64,000 nt of DNA from Streptomyces angustmyceticus (GCF_019933235.1 NZ_CP082945.1:5865501-5929500); one strand, 5' to 3'. Positions 7,793 to 16,893 are shown, counted from the stretch's first letter. A program made the numbers and translations. The notes: generated by a model not told the origin, from the letters alone.

Positions 7793-9250
7793 ATGACGGA
7801 ACGACCCCCGCACCACACTCCCAACCGCCAGCTCGCCGCGCTCATCGCCGAGGCGGGCTTCTCGAACGCCGGGCTGGCCAGACGGGTGGATCAGCTCGGC
7901 ATCGAGCACGGCCTCGACCTCCGCTACGACAAGACGTCGGTGACCCGCTGGCTGCGCGGCCAGCAGCCCCGGGGCACCACCCCCGCCCTGATCGCGGAGG
8001 TCTTCACCCGCCGGCTGGGGCGCCGGCTGTCCGCCCAGGACCTCGGCCTGGACGCCTGTGCGCCGGTGTACGCCGGCCTGGAATTCGCCGCGAGCCCCAG
8101 CGAGGCCGTGGACATCGTCAGCGGCCTGTGGCGCAAGGACTCCGGCAGCCACGCCGAGCTCCGCAAGATCGCCTTCACGCCGGCCGGGCTCGTGGTGCCC
8201 AGCCGCGACTGGCTGATCGGCCGCGCCGACGAACGGGTCGCCCGCGGTGAGCCGGCCCCCGCGGAGGCGGCGGGCCGGGTCCCCGCACAGGGCCGGACCA
8301 CGGTTCCCCGGCAGCGCCGCACCGACCGCGTCGACCGCACCCAGGGCTCCAAGGTCACCTCCGGCGACATCGCGGCCCTGCGCTCGGTCGGCGAGCTGTT
8401 CCGGGCGCTGGACCACGCCTACGGCGGCGGCCACGCCCGGCAGGCCCTGGTGCGCTACCTGGAGCACGAGGCCGAGCCGATGCTCCGCGGCAGCTACGGC
8501 GAGGCCACCGGCCGCAGACTCTTCGCCGCCGCCGCCGATCTGACCCGGCTCGCGGGCTGGACCTCGTACGACATCGCGGCCCACGGGCTCGCCCAGCGCT
8601 ACTTCGTCCAGGCCCTGCGGCTGGCCCAGGCCGCCGGGGACCGGGCGTACGGGTCCTACGTCCTGGTGACCATGAGCCGGCAGGCCGTCTACCTGGGGCA
8701 CGGCAGGGAGGCCGTGCAGCTCGCCCGGGTCGCCCAGCAGGGCATCGGCAGCAGCGCGCCGCCCGCCGTGCAGGCGCTGCTGCACTCCGCCGAGGCCCGC
8801 GGCCACGGCGTCCTGGGCGAGATCCGGGCCTGCACGACGGCGCTGGCCCGCGCCGAACGCGCGCTGGAGACCGTCCGCCCCGGCGACGACACCCCCTACT
8901 GGGCGCGCTTCTTCGACGAAGCGCAGCTCGCCGACGAACTGGCGCACTGCCACCGCGACCTCCAGCAGTACCGCGCCGCCTCCCAGCACGCCGAGCGCTC
9001 CCTCCAGCTGCGTGCGGCCGGCTTCGCCCGCAGCAGGCTCTTCTGCCGGGTGGTGCTGGCCACCGCGCGGCTGGGCCTGGGCGAACTGGAGCAGGCCTGC
9101 ACGCTGGGCGCCGAGGCCGCGCTCCAAGCGTCCGAGATGCGCTCCGTACGGGCCCACGAGTACGTCAGGGAGTTCGAGCGCCGCCTGGAGCCCTACCGGG
9201 ACGCGGCGCCGGTGCGGGGCTACCGCGAACGGGTGGCGGCGCTGGGCTGA
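7793..9250 (+). CDS. TPR-containing HTH regulator (NsdA-like)
   Basis: A 485-residue cytosolic regulator. Residues ~10-100 form a helix-turn-helix-like DNA-binding region (LAALIAEAGFSNAGLARRVD ... KTSVTRWLRGQQP). A charged linker (~150-185) follows, then a long helical repeat region (from ~190) typical of tetratricopeptide-type streptomycete regulators such as NsdA. The domain layout is seen; the NsdA comparison comes from memory. Family members often repress antibiotic production or sporulation. The ATG at 7793 follows AGGAGACCGGTAAAGCTG. It is divergent from lipB, with a dyad between them. Confidence 0.82.
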   Translation: MTERPPHHTPNRQLAALIAEAGFSNAGLARRVDQLGIEHGLDLRYDKTSVTRWLRGQQPRGTTPALIAEVFTRRLGRRLSAQDLGLDACAPVYAGLEFAASPSEAVDIVSGLWRKDSGSHAELRKIAFTPAGLVVPSRDWLIGRADERVARGEPAPAEAAGRVPAQGRTTVPRQRRTDRVDRTQGSKVTSGDIAALRSVGELFRALDHAYGGGHARQALVRYLEHEAEPMLRGSYGEATGRRLFAAAADLTRLAGWTSYDIAAHGLAQRYFVQALRLAQAAGDRAYGSYVLVTMSRQAVYLGHGREAVQLARVAQQGIGSSAPPAVQALLHSAEARGHGVLGEIRACTTALARAERALETVRPGDDTPYWARFFDEAQLADELAHCHRDLQQYRAASQHAERSLQLRAAGFARSRLFCRVVLATARLGLGELEQACTLGAEAALQASEMRSVRAHEYVREFERRLEPYRDAAPVRGYRERVAALG

Positions 9251-9269
9251 CGCCGGGCCGGCGCCCGGC

Positions 9270-10649
9270 TCAGGCCGCCGTGGGCAGGGTGTCCGGTTCC
9301 GTGGTGAAGGCCGGCAGGCCGAAGTCCTGGAGGAGCGCGCGGGCGGCGCGGCGGCCCGAGTTCAGCGCGCCCTGGAGCGTGCTGGTGTCCCGGTGGTCGC
9401 CGCACACATAGAGCCCGGAGAGCACCCGCACCGTGCGCTCCGGGTCGTGCGGCGCCGGCATCGCGGGAACCGCGTACGGGTCGTGATGGGCGGTCAGCAG
9501 CTGCCAGTCGTCGGTGTGCGCGGCGTAGATCCGGTCGAGCTGGGGGCGGATCGTCTTGTCGAGCACGGACGGCGGCAGCGCCGCCGCGGCGCCGAGCACG
9601 GTCGTGGTGACCAGGGACCGGCCCGGCGGGGTCCGGGACGGGTCGATGGCGCCGGCGGCGTAGCTGTAGGCGACGGCGCCGTCCGTCGGCAGGACCAGGG
9701 CCGTGTCGCGGGACGGCGCGCCGTCGCAGGACGCCGCGGTGTGGTGCAGGACGGCGACCGGATGGAACGCGGGCACCCGCAGCCCCGGCAGCAGCTCGGC
9801 CGCATCGCGCGCGCCGGTGGCCACCACCACCGCCCGGCAGGGGATGGGGCCGTGCTCCGCGGTGCTGACACCGGTGGTGGAGACGGCCGTGACCCGCACG
9901 GACGTACGGACCGTGCCGGGCGGCAGCGCGGCGGCGAGCAGCTCGGGGACGGCCGCGGCGCCGCCGGCCGGCAGCCACAACCGGCCCTGTGCGAAGGCGC
10001 GAAGGGCCGCCGCCCCGCCCCGGCTGGAACCGCGCAGCTGGGGGTCGCACAGCAGCGCCGCCAGCAGCGGCCGCAGGAACGCGTCGTGGCCGCGGTGCGG
10101 GAAGGCGGGGCGGCTCGCCAGGGCGTCGCGGATCGGACGGTCGGCGGACGGGGCGTGCGGCCCCGGGGACGGCGCGGTGGCGGCGTCGGCGCGGCGGTCG
10201 GCACTGCGGACCGTGCGGCGCTCCGCGGACGGCAGGGCCCGCCGGTCGGTGAGGCGCACGGACTGACGGTCCGTCCGGCGTTCCGCGCGGCGGCCGGCCC
10301 GCGAGAGGGCGCGCGCCGCGGACAGCGCGCCTTTCGCACTGCGGGGCGCGCTGACGCGCTGCGTCCGCTGCCCGTTGTGGACGCTCAGGCCGGGCGCGAA
10401 CGGGCGGAGCGTCAGATCGCCGAGGCCCGGCGTCCGGCGCAGCTCGGCGACGGAGACCGCCAGCGGCCGGCCGCAGCGGTCCAGCCGGAACCCGTCGAGG
10501 CGGTCGGTGGCGGACCGGCCGCCGATCCGTGGCGCGGCCTCCAGGACGGTGACGGACACTCCGGCGCCGGTCAGATGCCGGGCGGCGGCCAGCCCGGCCG
10601 GACCGGCCCCCACGATGACGACGTCCACGGCCGATGCGGTGCGCAGCAC
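9270..10649 (-). CDS. FAD/NAD(P)-dependent amine-oxidase-like oxidoreductase
   Basis: A 459-residue flavoenzyme. The Rossmann motif VVIVGAGPAGLAAARHL at residues ~9-25 and the following E-A-APRIGGRS binds FAD as in the phytoene desaturase/amine oxidase group; the C-terminal LYVCGDHRDTSTLQGAL is the second FAD contact. Between ~110 and 165 there is an Arg/Ser/Asp-rich low-complexity insert (SAERRTVRSADRRADA and similar) that is unlike the rest. The GTG at 10649 has GGGAGGGG just upstream. Substrate is unknown. It lies convergent to the TPR regulator with a 19-bp gap. Confidence 0.85.
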   Translation of the reverse strand: MLRTASAVDVVIVGAGPAGLAAARHLTGAGVSVTVLEAAPRIGGRSATDRLDGFRLDRCGRPLAVSVAELRRTPGLGDLTLRPFAPGLSVHNGQRTQRVSAPRSAKGALSAARALSRAGRRAERRTDRQSVRLTDRRALPSAERRTVRSADRRADAATAPSPGPHAPSADRPIRDALASRPAFPHRGHDAFLRPLLAALLCDPQLRGSSRGGAAALRAFAQGRLWLPAGGAAAVPELLAAALPPGTVRTSVRVTAVSTTGVSTAEHGPIPCRAVVVATGARDAAELLPGLRVPAFHPVAVLHHTAASCDGAPSRDTALVLPTDGAVAYSYAAGAIDPSRTPPGRSLVTTTVLGAAAALPPSVLDKTIRPQLDRIYAAHTDDWQLLTAHHDPYAVPAMPAPHDPERTVRVLSGLYVCGDHRDTSTLQGALNSGRRAARALLQDFGLPAFTTEPDTLPTAA

Positions 10650-10906
10650 ATGCCCCTCCCGAGGTCGGTCCCGACGACGGCGCGCCCGAGTCGTGCCCGG
10701 TGCCGCCGTGGGGGATACCGAGATGAGGCGTGCGAGGACGGCGGGGCGGTGACGTTCGACAGGGGGCGTCCGGGGGCGCGTGCACCGCGCCCCTTGGCCA
10801 AAGCTTCCCGTGCGACGCTGCGGCTATGCCGCCCGGAGGGCGTTGTGACGCGTACGACTCCACGGACCGGCCGGCCGGTCCGCCCGGACGACCCGCGGCC
10901 GGACGG

Positions 10907-11791
10907 CTACGCGGCCCGGACCGCCTCGATGATGCGCGGATGGGCGAACGTGAAGCCGGATTCCAGCAGCCGCTGCGGCACGATCCGCTGGCTGCCCAGC
11001 ACATCGCCCGCGAACTCGCCCAGGGCCGCGCGCAGGACCGGGGCCGGCACGGTGAACAGCGTGGGGCGGCGAAGGACATGGCCCATCACCGCGGTGACCT
11101 CGCGGTTGGTGACCGGCTCCGGGGCCGTCAGATTGACCGGCCCGGTCAGCTCCCCGGTGTCGAGGAGGTGGCGCAGCGCGCTGATGTGGTCCGCCAGGGA
11201 GATGAAGCTCCAGTACTGGCTGCCGTCGCCGAGCCGGCCGCCCAGGCCGAGCCGGAAGAGCGGGAAGAGCCGGCCCCAGGCGCCGCCCGAACGCGCCACG
11301 ACCAGCCCGGTGCGGGCGAAGACGGTACGGATGCCCGCGTCCTGGGCGGGCTTCGCCGCGTCCTCCCAGGCCACACAGAGCTCCGGCAGGAAACCGCGGC
11401 CGGCCGGCGCGCTCTCGTCCGTCCGCCGGTCGCCGGTGTCGCCGTAGTAGCCGATCGCGCTGCCGCACACCAGGACCCCCGGCGGGGCGTCCATGGCGGC
11501 GAGCGCCGAGGCCAGGGCCCGGGTGCCCAGGACCCGGCTGTCGCGCAGCTCCTGCTTGTAGGCCGCCGTCCACCGGTGGTCGCCGACCCCGGCCCCGGCC
11601 AGGTGGACGACCGCCCCGCAGCCGGCCAGCCCGGCGGTGTCGACCTCCTGCGACCTGGGGTCCCAGCGCACCTCGTCGGCGGCCGAGGGCGCGCGCCGTA
11701 CGAGCCGGACGACGTCATGGCCCTCCGCGCGCAGGGAGCGTACGAGCGCCGTGCCGATGAGTCCGGTCGAGCCGGTGATCGCGATCCGCAT
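10907..11791 (-). CDS. TIGR01777/SDR39U1 family epimerase
   Basis: A 294-residue NAD(P)-binding protein of the extended SDR group. The N-terminus is MRIAITGSTGLIGTALVRSL (dinucleotide-binding GxxGxxG). Family marks are VVHLAGAGVGDHRW, CGSAIGYYGDTGDR, WSFISLADHI and the C-terminal PQRLLESGFTF. Homologues act in the cell-division-linked YfcH/SulA-named group, but the true reaction is unknown. The ATG at 11791 is the only sensible start. A far longer frame continuing upstream on this strand is an artefact of GC bias. Confidence 0.92.
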   Translation of the reverse strand: MRIAITGSTGLIGTALVRSLRAEGHDVVRLVRRAPSAADEVRWDPRSQEVDTAGLAGCGAVVHLAGAGVGDHRWTAAYKQELRDSRVLGTRALASALAAMDAPPGVLVCGSAIGYYGDTGDRRTDESAPAGRGFLPELCVAWEDAAKPAQDAGIRTVFARTGLVVARSGGAWGRLFPLFRLGLGGRLGDGSQYWSFISLADHISALRHLLDTGELTGPVNLTAPEPVTNREVTAVMGHVLRRPTLFTVPAPVLRAALGEFAGDVLGSQRIVPQRLLESGFTFAHPRIIEAVRAA

Positions 11792-11853
11792 GGGGCCATA
11801 CTGCCCGCACCGGCGGGCCGGCGGGGACATCCGGGCGGGACCCCGCGCGCGCC

Positions 11854-12372
11854 CTACGGCCTGAAACGGTCCCAGAGGGTGGGGAAGCGCTCCGCCATGG
11901 TCCGCTCGTCGTCGAAGTCGAGGTAGCTGCCGAGCGGTTCGCGCGGCGGCGGGGGCAGTTCCAGATCCGGCATCACCCCGCCGGTCATCTGCTCGTACGC
12001 CTCGTCGGCCGCGTAGCCCAGCTCCTCGGCGTCGCCGTCGACCCGCTCGTCGAAGTCGTCGAGCAGCTCGGCGAGCTGGTCCGGGTCGTGCAGCGCGCCC
12101 TCGAAGACCTCCCGGCCCTGCCCGATCAGCCAGCAGCGGAAGTAGTCGAAGGCGTCGTCGCTCGCGCCGCCCAGCAGCACGGAGGCCGCGGCCCACAGGT
12201 CCCAGGAGTAGGCCCGGTTGTAGCGGGCCTCGAAGTGGCGGGCGAAGTCCACGACGGCATCCGGGTCGAGCCCGAGGAGCCGCTCGACCAGCGCGTCGGC
12301 CTGCTCCTCGGGGTCGCCCTCGGCGGCCTCGCGGGAACCGTCGATCAGCTCCCAGAACTCCGTCTCGTCCAT
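11854..12372 (-). CDS. DUF4240 domain protein
   Basis: A 172-residue acidic protein starting MDETEFWELIDGSRE, a hallmark of DUF4240, with YRWDLWAAA-like (YSWDLWAAA) and FDYFRCWLIGQGREVFE motifs. The ATG at 12372 has GGAG five bases upstream; the GTG immediately before it is too close to that site. No known reaction. It precedes the SDR39U1 gene on the same strand by 62 bp and may be co-transcribed. Confidence 0.88.
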   Translation of the reverse strand: MDETEFWELIDGSREAAEGDPEEQADALVERLLGLDPDAVVDFARHFEARYNRAYSWDLWAAASVLLGGASDDAFDYFRCWLIGQGREVFEGALHDPDQLAELLDDFDERVDGDAEELGYAADEAYEQMTGGVMPDLELPPPPREPLGSYLDFDDERTMAERFPTLWDRFRP

Positions 12373-12607
12373 CACCGCTCCAGCATCTGCCCTGCCGGGG
12401 CCCGCCGCATGCGGAGTACCCCGGATGCGACGGGGTCGTTATCCGGATCGGTGACGCGGCGGGCGCGCCGGTGACGGGGTGTTCGGATCGGTTCGCGCAC
12501 GCCGGCCGGTCCGCCGCCGGGTGACCGCCCCAAGGATCACTCGTTGGACGGCGTGCAACGACCGAACGACGCCAAACCCACCATTTCGCGGAGGGCTGTT
12601 CCAGGCC

Positions 12608-14506
12608 ATGCCCATGGACGAACGCACCCGGGCCGATGTCGAGCGGGCCGAGGCGGCCATCGTCGAGCACTATCCACGGCTCGTCCGCCTCGCCTACCTC
12701 GTCCTGCCCCCGTCGATGGGCCGCCACCGCCGGGTCCTGACCGCGCACGGACTGGTCCAGCGGGCACTGCCGCGGGCCCGGCTGCGGCGGCCGGACGGCG
12801 GGCTGCCCGCCCAGCGCGGCCCGGCGGCCGAGTCGGGCTACGACGGGGTACGGCTGCGGGCCCTGCGGCTGGCGCTGGCGCACGAGGCACGGGCGGTACG
12901 GGGACCGGCCGCCATGCCCCAGGTCTGGGGGCTGCGGCTCTTCCCGCGGGCCGGCGGCGCCGAGGAACTCGCCCTGGACCAGGCGCTGTCCGCCGTCCCC
13001 GCGCCGGTACGGGCCGCCCTCGGACTGTGGCAGCTGGAGGGCCTCGACGAGGACGCCGCCCGCAGCGTGCTGGCGCGGGCCGGGGTCGAGGATCCGGACG
13101 CGGCACAGCGGGCCGCCGCTCAGCTGGACCGGGAGACCGGGGCCGGCGCCGGGGCGCTGCTGAACTCCGCGGAGTTCGACCCGTGCACGGTGCAGACGCG
13201 GCCCACCGACCTGCTGCGCCGCCGGCAGCGGGTGCGGGTGGCGCTCGCGCTGGCGGCGGCGCTGGCGGTCGGCGCGGCGGCCGTCGGGCTGTCGCGTGGT
13301 GACGGGGACCGGACCGGGCACCCCGAGACCGCCGCGGAGCGGGCGCTGGACCCCGGGCGGCTGCAGCGCACCCCCAACGAACAGTGGGCCGACACCTCCC
13401 GGGTGGACTTCACCGCCTGGCCCGCCCGTGGCCGGCAGGCCGGCGACCGGGAGCTGCTGGGGCGGGCCCTGCGGGTGTGGGCGGCGCCGCCCGCCGACAC
13501 CCGGATCGTGACCTCGGCGGACACCTCCACCCGGCCGCCCGACCACCCGCCGCAGCTGCTGTACGCGGGCCTGATCGACAACGTGCGGGTCGTGGTCCTC
13601 CACGACGGCGAGCGGCTGGTGCGCTACGCCGAGCCCGAGGACGCCACGCCCACCCTGCACTTCGCACGGGTCGACGGCGCGGACCCGACCACCGGTGCCG
13701 CGCTGGTGATCGGGCGCGGCAACGGCTGGATGCGCTATCTGCTCGCGCCGTGGATCTCCGAGGTCACCGTCCGCGACCTGCTGGCACCGGCCGCCCCGGG
13801 GCACGGGCTGCACGTCGCCCCCGACGGCGTCACCGACCGGATCCCGACACCGCCCGAGGGCGGCACCGGCTGCGGACACTGGCCCGCGGCGCAGTTCCGG
13901 CCCTCGGCCCGCATCGGGACGACTGCCGCGAGCCAGCCCTTCCTGGTGACCGACCTCGACGACCTCGTCCCCGCCCGCCTCACCTCCCCGCCGCCCGGCG
14001 GCGCCACGGCGGCCGGCACGGAGGGAGCGACCGCCGCTCCGGCCCTGCGGCGCTGGGCCCGTACGGGCTGCTCGCTCGGGGAGCTGCGGGGCGCCGGCGT
14101 ACGGTCCGTCGGCAACTGGGCGTTCGCCGAACAGCGCCTCCCGGAGGGCGGCGGCAGCGCGACCTGGCTGTGCACCCGCGCCGACACCTGGCGCGGCCCC
14201 GGCAGCGCGACCCTGACCTTCCTGCCGCCCGCCGGCCCCGGCCGGATCGCCGGACGGGCCGCGGACACCGCCGCCTGCGGCCGCTTCGGCGGTCCCGTGG
14301 TGGGCGACGTCCGCTGGCGGGCGAAATCCGGCACGTGGTACCTGCTCGCGGCCGGCAGCCACGACGTCGGCGGCCTCGACATCACCGGCGGGGCGCGGGC
14401 CACCGGTGCGGAGAACACCCTCGCCGCCCCGGCGGGGCCGGACGCTCCCGCCGAGGTCACCGGGCGGCTGCCCGGCGGGGGGAGCGTGCGCGCGCTCCGT
14501 CCGTAG
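12608..14506 (+). CDS. sigma-like N-terminus plus membrane anchor and extracytoplasmic domain
   Basis: A 632-residue protein of unknown function. Residues ~10-30 (VEHYPRLVRLAYLVLPPSMGR) resemble region 2.1 of ECF sigma factors, and ~125-175 (LDQALSAVPAPVRAALGLWQLEGLDEDAARSVL, given here in outline) resembles a degenerate region 4. A basic stretch (LLRRRQRVRV) and one transmembrane helix (~206-222) follow, then a large exported domain with Cys residues in GCGHWP, GCSLGEL, WLCTRAD and ACGRFGG. A regulatory coupling of envelope state to a cytosolic sigma-like part is possible but speculative; it may be a degenerate non-sigma scaffold. The ATG at 12608 gives MPMDERTRADV. Confidence 0.75.
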   Translation: MPMDERTRADVERAEAAIVEHYPRLVRLAYLVLPPSMGRHRRVLTAHGLVQRALPRARLRRPDGGLPAQRGPAAESGYDGVRLRALRLALAHEARAVRGPAAMPQVWGLRLFPRAGGAEELALDQALSAVPAPVRAALGLWQLEGLDEDAARSVLARAGVEDPDAAQRAAAQLDRETGAGAGALLNSAEFDPCTVQTRPTDLLRRRQRVRVALALAAALAVGAAAVGLSRGDGDRTGHPETAAERALDPGRLQRTPNEQWADTSRVDFTAWPARGRQAGDRELLGRALRVWAAPPADTRIVTSADTSTRPPDHPPQLLYAGLIDNVRVVVLHDGERLVRYAEPEDATPTLHFARVDGADPTTGAALVIGRGNGWMRYLLAPWISEVTVRDLLAPAAPGHGLHVAPDGVTDRIPTPPEGGTGCGHWPAAQFRPSARIGTTAASQPFLVTDLDDLVPARLTSPPPGGATAAGTEGATAAPALRRWARTGCSLGELRGAGVRSVGNWAFAEQRLPEGGGSATWLCTRADTWRGPGSATLTFLPPAGPGRIAGRAADTAACGRFGGPVVGDVRWRAKSGTWYLLAAGSHDVGGLDITGGARATGAENTLAAPAGPDAPAEVTGRLPGGGSVRALRP

Positions 14507-14632
14507 CCGCCTGCCGGCCCGACGGAGCGGCTCACCGAAGGCCGCCGGTGAATCCGGACAGAAGGTGTCGGGTTTACCTGTCACGGTCGCCGTGTACGGA
14601 TGCGAGGCACCTGACAGCGAGGAGTGGCGTAC

Positions 14633-15571
14633 GTGACGGGACAGCAGGAACCGGCGGGACAGCGGGAACTGGCGGGACGGGTGGCGCTGGTCGCCGGGGC
14701 GACCCGCGGGGCCGGCCGTGCGATGGCCGTCGAACTGGGGCGGGCCGGCGCCCTGGTGTATGTGACGGGACGGACGACCCGCGAGCGGGTCAGCGAGGTC
14801 GGCCGGCCCACGGAGACGATCGAGCAGACCGCGGAACTGGTGACCGCGGCGGGCGGCACCGGCATCGCCGTACCGACCGACCACCTGGACCCGGCGCAGG
14901 TCAAGGCGCTGACCGAGCGCATCGACCGGGAACAGGGGCGGCTGGACGTACTGGTCAACAGCGTCTGGGGCGGCGACCGGCTGATCGAGTTCGACACCCG
15001 GCTGTGGGACCTCGACCTCGAAAAGGGTCTGCGGATGTTCCGCCTGGGCATCGACACGCACGTCATCACCGGCCACTACGCCCTGCCGCTGCTCATCAGG
15101 CGGCCCGGCGGGCTGGTCGTCGAGGTCACCGACGGCACCGCCGCCTTCAACCGCACCTACCGCGAGAACCTCTGCTTCGACCTCACCAAGAACGCACCCC
15201 ACCGCATCGCCTTCGGACTCGCCGCCGAGCTGAAGGAACACGGCGGCACGGCGGTCTCCCTCACCCCCGGCTTCCTGCGGTCCGAGGAGATGCTCGACCA
15301 TTTCGGCGTGACCGAGGAGACCTGGCGCGACGCGGTCGCCCAGGAGCCGCACTTCGCCATCGCCGAATCGCCCGCCCTGATCGCCCGCGGCGTACGGGCC
15401 CTGGCCGCCGACCCCGCCAAGGAACGCTGGAGCGGCCAGTCGCTCTCCAGCGGGCAGCTGGCGAAGGAGTACGACTACACCGACACGGACGGCTCGCGGC
15501 CCGACTGCTTCGCGTACTTCGAGGACGTCGTCTTCGGCGGGAAGGAGGCGACGGCGGACGCCTACCGGTGA
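14633..15571 (+). CDS. short-chain dehydrogenase-like protein, Phe at the catalytic Tyr position
   Basis: A 312-residue classical-SDR-like protein. The cofactor motif is AGATRGAGRAMA, followed by YVTGRTTRER, which suits NADP. The expected YxxxK is CFDLTK: the position four before the Lys is Phe, not Tyr. A Tyr seven residues earlier (TYREN) is too far for the usual geometry. GTG at 14633 is chosen because GAGGAG lies nine bases upstream; the earlier GTG at 14624 abuts that site. It ends 17 bp before the convergent WYL regulator. Confidence 0.85.
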   Translation: MTGQQEPAGQRELAGRVALVAGATRGAGRAMAVELGRAGALVYVTGRTTRERVSEVGRPTETIEQTAELVTAAGGTGIAVPTDHLDPAQVKALTERIDREQGRLDVLVNSVWGGDRLIEFDTRLWDLDLEKGLRMFRLGIDTHVITGHYALPLLIRRPGGLVVEVTDGTAAFNRTYRENLCFDLTKNAPHRIAFGLAAELKEHGGTAVSLTPGFLRSEEMLDHFGVTEETWRDAVAQEPHFAIAESPALIARGVRALAADPAKERWSGQSLSSGQLAKEYDYTDTDGSRPDCFAYFEDVVFGGKEATADAYR

Positions 15572-15588
15572 CCGGGGCGGGCCGCGGG

Positions 15589-16722
15589 TCATGGCTCGTC
15601 CGGGTCCGGCGGGTTCGCCGTGTCCGGCGCGTTCGGCGTGTCCGGTGCGTTCACCGCGTCCGGTCCGTTGGGCGGCCCGTCCGTCTCCGCGTACAGGGCG
15701 GCCGTTCTGCGGGCCGCCGACGCGAAGCGCTCACGCAGCCCGGAGGGCGCGAGGATCTCGCCCTCCGGGCCGAGCCCCAGCAACTGGGCGAAGGCGACCT
15801 CGGCGGACTCCACGGCCAGGGTCACGGTCAGCCGGCCCTCCACGTCGGGGCCGCCCGCGGTCCGCGCCCGCGCGAGCGCCTCCTGGGCCGCGGCGCGTTC
15901 GGTGACGTACGGCAGCTGGAGGGCGCCGCGCGGGGTGAGCCGCAGCACCACCTCCTCGCGCAGGATCGACCGGGCGAACTGGGCCGCCCGCTCCCCCCAG
16001 AACCCCGGGAGGTCGAAGGAACCGTCGCGGCGGAAGTGCGGGCCGGCGGCGCCGGTGGCCGTGTCGCCGCCGGAAGCCGTCTCGCTCTCGGCAGTCGTGT
16101 CGCTTTCCGTGGGCGTCACCGCGGTGAACCGGTCGACGCGGTACACGCGGTAGTCGCTCTGGACCCGCGCCGCCAGGTACCAGACGCCCGCCTTCAGCAC
16201 CAGGCCGTACGGCTCCAACTCCCGCTCCACCTCGGTGTCCTTGCGGAGGTAGCGGGCGGTGATCCGGCGGTCGTCCCAGACCGCGTCCGCGATCTCCGGC
16301 AGGAGGGCGGGTGTCTCGGGCTCCTGATACCAGCCGGGCGCGTCGAGGTGGAAACGCTGGGCGGCGCCCGTCGCGGCGTCCCGCAGCTCGGGGAGCAGGG
16401 CGGCGGAGACCTTCAGGCGGGCGGCGGAGGCGGCGTCCGCCAGGCCCATCTCGCGCAGGGCGGAGGGCACGCCGGACAGGAAGAGGGCCTCCGCCTCGCT
16501 GCGGCCGAGGCCGGTGAGGCGGGTGCGGTAGCCGCCGATGAGGCGGTAGCCGCCGGCCCGGCCGCGGTCGGCGTAGACGGGCACCTCCGCCTCGGAGAGC
16601 GAGAGCACGTCCCGGGCGATGGTCCGCTCGGACACCTCCAGCTCCCGCGCCAGTGCGGCGGCCGTCATCGACGGTCGGCCCTGGAGCAGCAGCACCAATT
16701 TGATCAGGCGGGCAGCGCGCAT
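15589..16722 (-). CDS. WYL-domain HTH transcriptional regulator
   Basis: A 377-residue YafY-type regulator. The N-terminal winged helix (MRAARLIKLVLLLQ, LARELEVSERTIARDVLSL) is followed by a WYL domain (residues ~150-225, YGLVLKAGVWYLAARV) and a WCX-like C-terminal part. The tail is a degenerate Asn/Asp/Pro repeat (NAPDTPNAPDTANPPDPDEP). The ATG at 16722 matches the family start. A perfect 15-bp dyad lies 19 bp upstream, suggesting autoregulation. Ligand is unknown; WYL domains bind nucleic acids or small ligands. Confidence 0.93.
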   Translation of the reverse strand: MRAARLIKLVLLLQGRPSMTAAALARELEVSERTIARDVLSLSEAEVPVYADRGRAGGYRLIGGYRTRLTGLGRSEAEALFLSGVPSALREMGLADAASAARLKVSAALLPELRDAATGAAQRFHLDAPGWYQEPETPALLPEIADAVWDDRRITARYLRKDTEVERELEPYGLVLKAGVWYLAARVQSDYRVYRVDRFTAVTPTESDTTAESETASGGDTATGAAGPHFRRDGSFDLPGFWGERAAQFARSILREEVVLRLTPRGALQLPYVTERAAAQEALARARTAGGPDVEGRLTVTLAVESAEVAFAQLLGLGPEGEILAPSGLRERFASAARRTAALYAETDGPPNGPDAVNAPDTPNAPDTANPPDPDEP

Positions 16723-16740
16723 GGGTCCATGATGCGGGGG

Positions 16741-16755
16741 GCCACTGACAGTGGC
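16741..16755. promoter_or_regulatory. perfect palindrome GCCACTGACAGTGGC
   Basis: Seven-base arms around a central A, located 19-33 bp upstream of the WYL regulator ATG. ACTGACAGT-type dyads are typical operator candidates in front of YafY/WYL genes. The palindrome is seen; binding is inferred. Confidence 0.65.
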
Positions 16756-16809
16756 CGGGGCGTCGTTGTTTGTCTGCGGGCCGGTTGTGGCCGGGCGCGC
16801 AGTTCCCCG

Positions 16810-16824
16810 CGCCCCTTTGGGGCG
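16810..16824. repeat. hairpin of the GTTCCCCGCGCCCC intergenic repeat type
   Basis: CGCCCC-TTT-GGGGCG preceded by GCAGTTCCCCG. I recall this string recurring between genes in many Streptomyces chromosomes. It lies in the 433-bp gene-free stretch 16723-17155, which otherwise holds the WYL dyad, a second repeat and the aceE terminator. Confidence 0.5.
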
Positions 16825-16861
16825 TCGTTGTGCCGGCCTCGGTTCGGTCGCTTGCGTGGGT

Positions 16862-16893
16862 GGGGGCACCTCCCGGCCGAAGGCTGGGGGAGG
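16862..16893. repeat. dispersed intergenic repeat GGGGGCACCTCCC...GGGGGAGG, copy 1
   Basis: Starts GGGGGCACCTCCC and ends GGCTGGGGGAGG, an imperfect dyad. A second copy with the same ends lies at 34230-34260, also outside genes. Two copies per 64 kb suggest a dispersed element. Confidence 0.65.

Noticed and set aside
10907..15592. A 1561-codon open frame on the minus strand
   Set aside because: Only its last ~294 codons are a real gene (SDR39U1). The rest runs antisense or out of frame through DUF4240, the sigma-like protein and the SDR gene, and is held open by GC bias.
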